From the NCBI GenBank assembly GCA_002693165.1, contig NZOP01000006.1:1-7573 (forward strand): DNA of 7,573 bases. Direction: 5' to 3'. Shown piece after piece: positions 7,245-7,573 of this stretch (within the stretch, counting starts at the first letter, position 1; each line of letters begins with the position of its first letter). Below the pieces are notes generated by a model that worked only from the letters and a program-made list of their open reading frames with translations, had not been told where the DNA came from and did no database searches. The position numbers and the translations under genes were made by a program. The stretch is from Nitrososphaerota archaeon (GTDB lineage Archaea; Thermoproteota; Nitrososphaeria; Nitrososphaerales; UBA57).

Positions 7245-7274
7245 TATCTCACCTTGATTTACTAAGTTTCTTTT

Positions 7275-7290
7275 CGTTAATATGATTTTA
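7275..7290 (-). promoter_or_regulatory. Candidate TATA box of the trpS-pheS-pheT cluster
   Basis: The minus strand reads TAAAATCATATTAACG, an AT-rich TATA-like stretch. Initiation about 25 bases downstream falls near 7257 and gives a leader of about 12 bases that holds the AGGTG Shine-Dalgarno sequence before the TTG start at 7244. This is the only promoter-like site I see for the three genes, because the inner gaps are too short for another. Confidence 0.45.
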
Positions 7291-7310
7291 TTGTGTAATT
7301 GATGATAAAG

Positions 7311-7320
7311 TTAATCTATG
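7311..7320 (+). promoter_or_regulatory. Possible TATA box of the 5S rRNA gene
   Basis: TTAATCTATG is centred about 27 bases before the predicted 5' end of the 5S rRNA, the right distance for an archaeal TATA box. The match to a TATA consensus is weak. The AT-rich run at 7326-7338 is too close to serve. Confidence 0.3.
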
Positions 7321-7342
7321 TGTAATTTTTATTATTACTTGT

Positions 7343-7458
7343 TGCCGGCCATAGCGACGGGGTTCCACCTGGTCCCATTCCGAACCCAGAAGTTAAGACC
7401 GTCGACGCCAGTGTGTTAGTGAGGTCCTAACGGTCTCGTGAAGCAATGGTGCCGGCAC
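7343..7458 (+). rRNA. 5S ribosomal RNA
   Basis: The large-subunit 5S rRNA, about 116 bases. The ends pair as helix I: TGCCGGC (7343-7349) with GCCGGCA (7451-7457). Between them are the typical archaeal 5S elements: CCATAGCGACGGGG after helix I, the conserved CCCATTCCGAACCCAGAAGT of the helix III region, and GTTAAGACCGTC, then a helix IV/loop E region with TTAG/CTAA pairing. The exact ends may differ by one or two bases. It stands alone, without 16S or 23S beside it, and is divergent from trpS. Separation of 5S from the main rRNA operon is usual in Thaumarchaeota. Confidence 0.96.
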
Positions 7459-7460
7459 AT

Positions 7461-7486
7461 TAATTTTACTAATAATCCTTATTTTC
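7461..7486 (+). terminator. Probable oligo-T terminator of the 5S rRNA
   Basis: Two short T-runs (TTTT near 7464 and again near 7482) in AT-rich sequence follow the 5S rRNA within about 28 bases. Archaeal RNA polymerase can stop at such runs without a hairpin. No stem-loop is visible here. Confidence 0.4.
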
Positions 7487-7526
7487 TAGTGCAAACATAT
7501 TTTATATGATCTAGAGAGTTGATTTG

Positions 7527-7573
7527 TTGGAATTTAGTTTAATATTAGGCGCTGGTGCTCAAATAACCGAGAA
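7527..7573 (+). CDS. Possible start of an unidentified gene, cut by the right edge
   Basis: A frame that is open from 7515 to the edge contains tandem TTG codons at 7524 and 7527. Read from 7527 it gives MEFSLILGAGAQITE, a hydrophobic and glycine/alanine-rich start such as a membrane segment could have. A TATA-like ATTTTATAT at about 7499-7507 lies some 25 bases upstream, which would make this a leaderless TTG start. The run is only 15 codons, so neither the gene nor its family is certain. Confidence 0.35.
   Translation, partial: MEFSLILGAGAQITE

Noticed and set aside
1..7573. CRISPR array, insertion sequence, integrase or other mobile element
   Set aside because: No spaced direct repeats, terminal inverted repeats or transposase-like protein was seen; the genes are housekeeping.

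Overview
The window is AT-rich archaeal DNA with tightly packed, partly overlapping genes. It best fits an ammonia-oxidising member of the Nitrososphaerota (Thaumarchaeota), of the marine Nitrosopumilus kind. The reasons are an archaeal/eukaryotic-type PheS and PheT, a TrpS with a KMSAS signature, an archaeal type I prenyl diphosphate synthase, a complex I NuoN subunit, a stand-alone archaeal 5S rRNA gene, and TATA-like boxes with leaderless or short-leader starts. The lineage call is an inference from gene content and style; no marker gene such as 16S is present.

Left part (1-2079): the 3' four fifths of nuoN, the membrane proton-pumping subunit of a complex I-like enzyme, runs off the left edge. 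It converges on a minus-strand isoprenyl diphosphate synthase gene of the archaeal lipid pathway, and the two coding ends overlap by 17 bases. The synthase looks shortened near its C-terminus.

Middle (2080-2346): a divergent spacer between the prenyl synthase and a membrane-anchored cyclophilin. Besides the two promoters it holds about 150 bases of GC-richer sequence with three long inverted repeats, two of them interleaved like a pseudoknot. I could not match it to a known RNA. This is the only stretch in the window that the genes do not explain.

Right part (2347-7244): the plus-strand cyclophilin gene converges, with a 9-base overlap, on a minus-strand cluster trpS-pheS-pheT. These three genes encode the charging enzymes for tryptophan and phenylalanine and look like one transcription unit: the gaps are 9 and -10 bases, and each gene has its own Shine-Dalgarno sequence.

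Right edge (7245-7573): the trpS promoter, then a divergent single 5S rRNA gene, then the probable first 15 codons of an unidentified plus-strand gene. Most of the window is housekeeping: energy conservation, membrane lipid, protein folding and translation.
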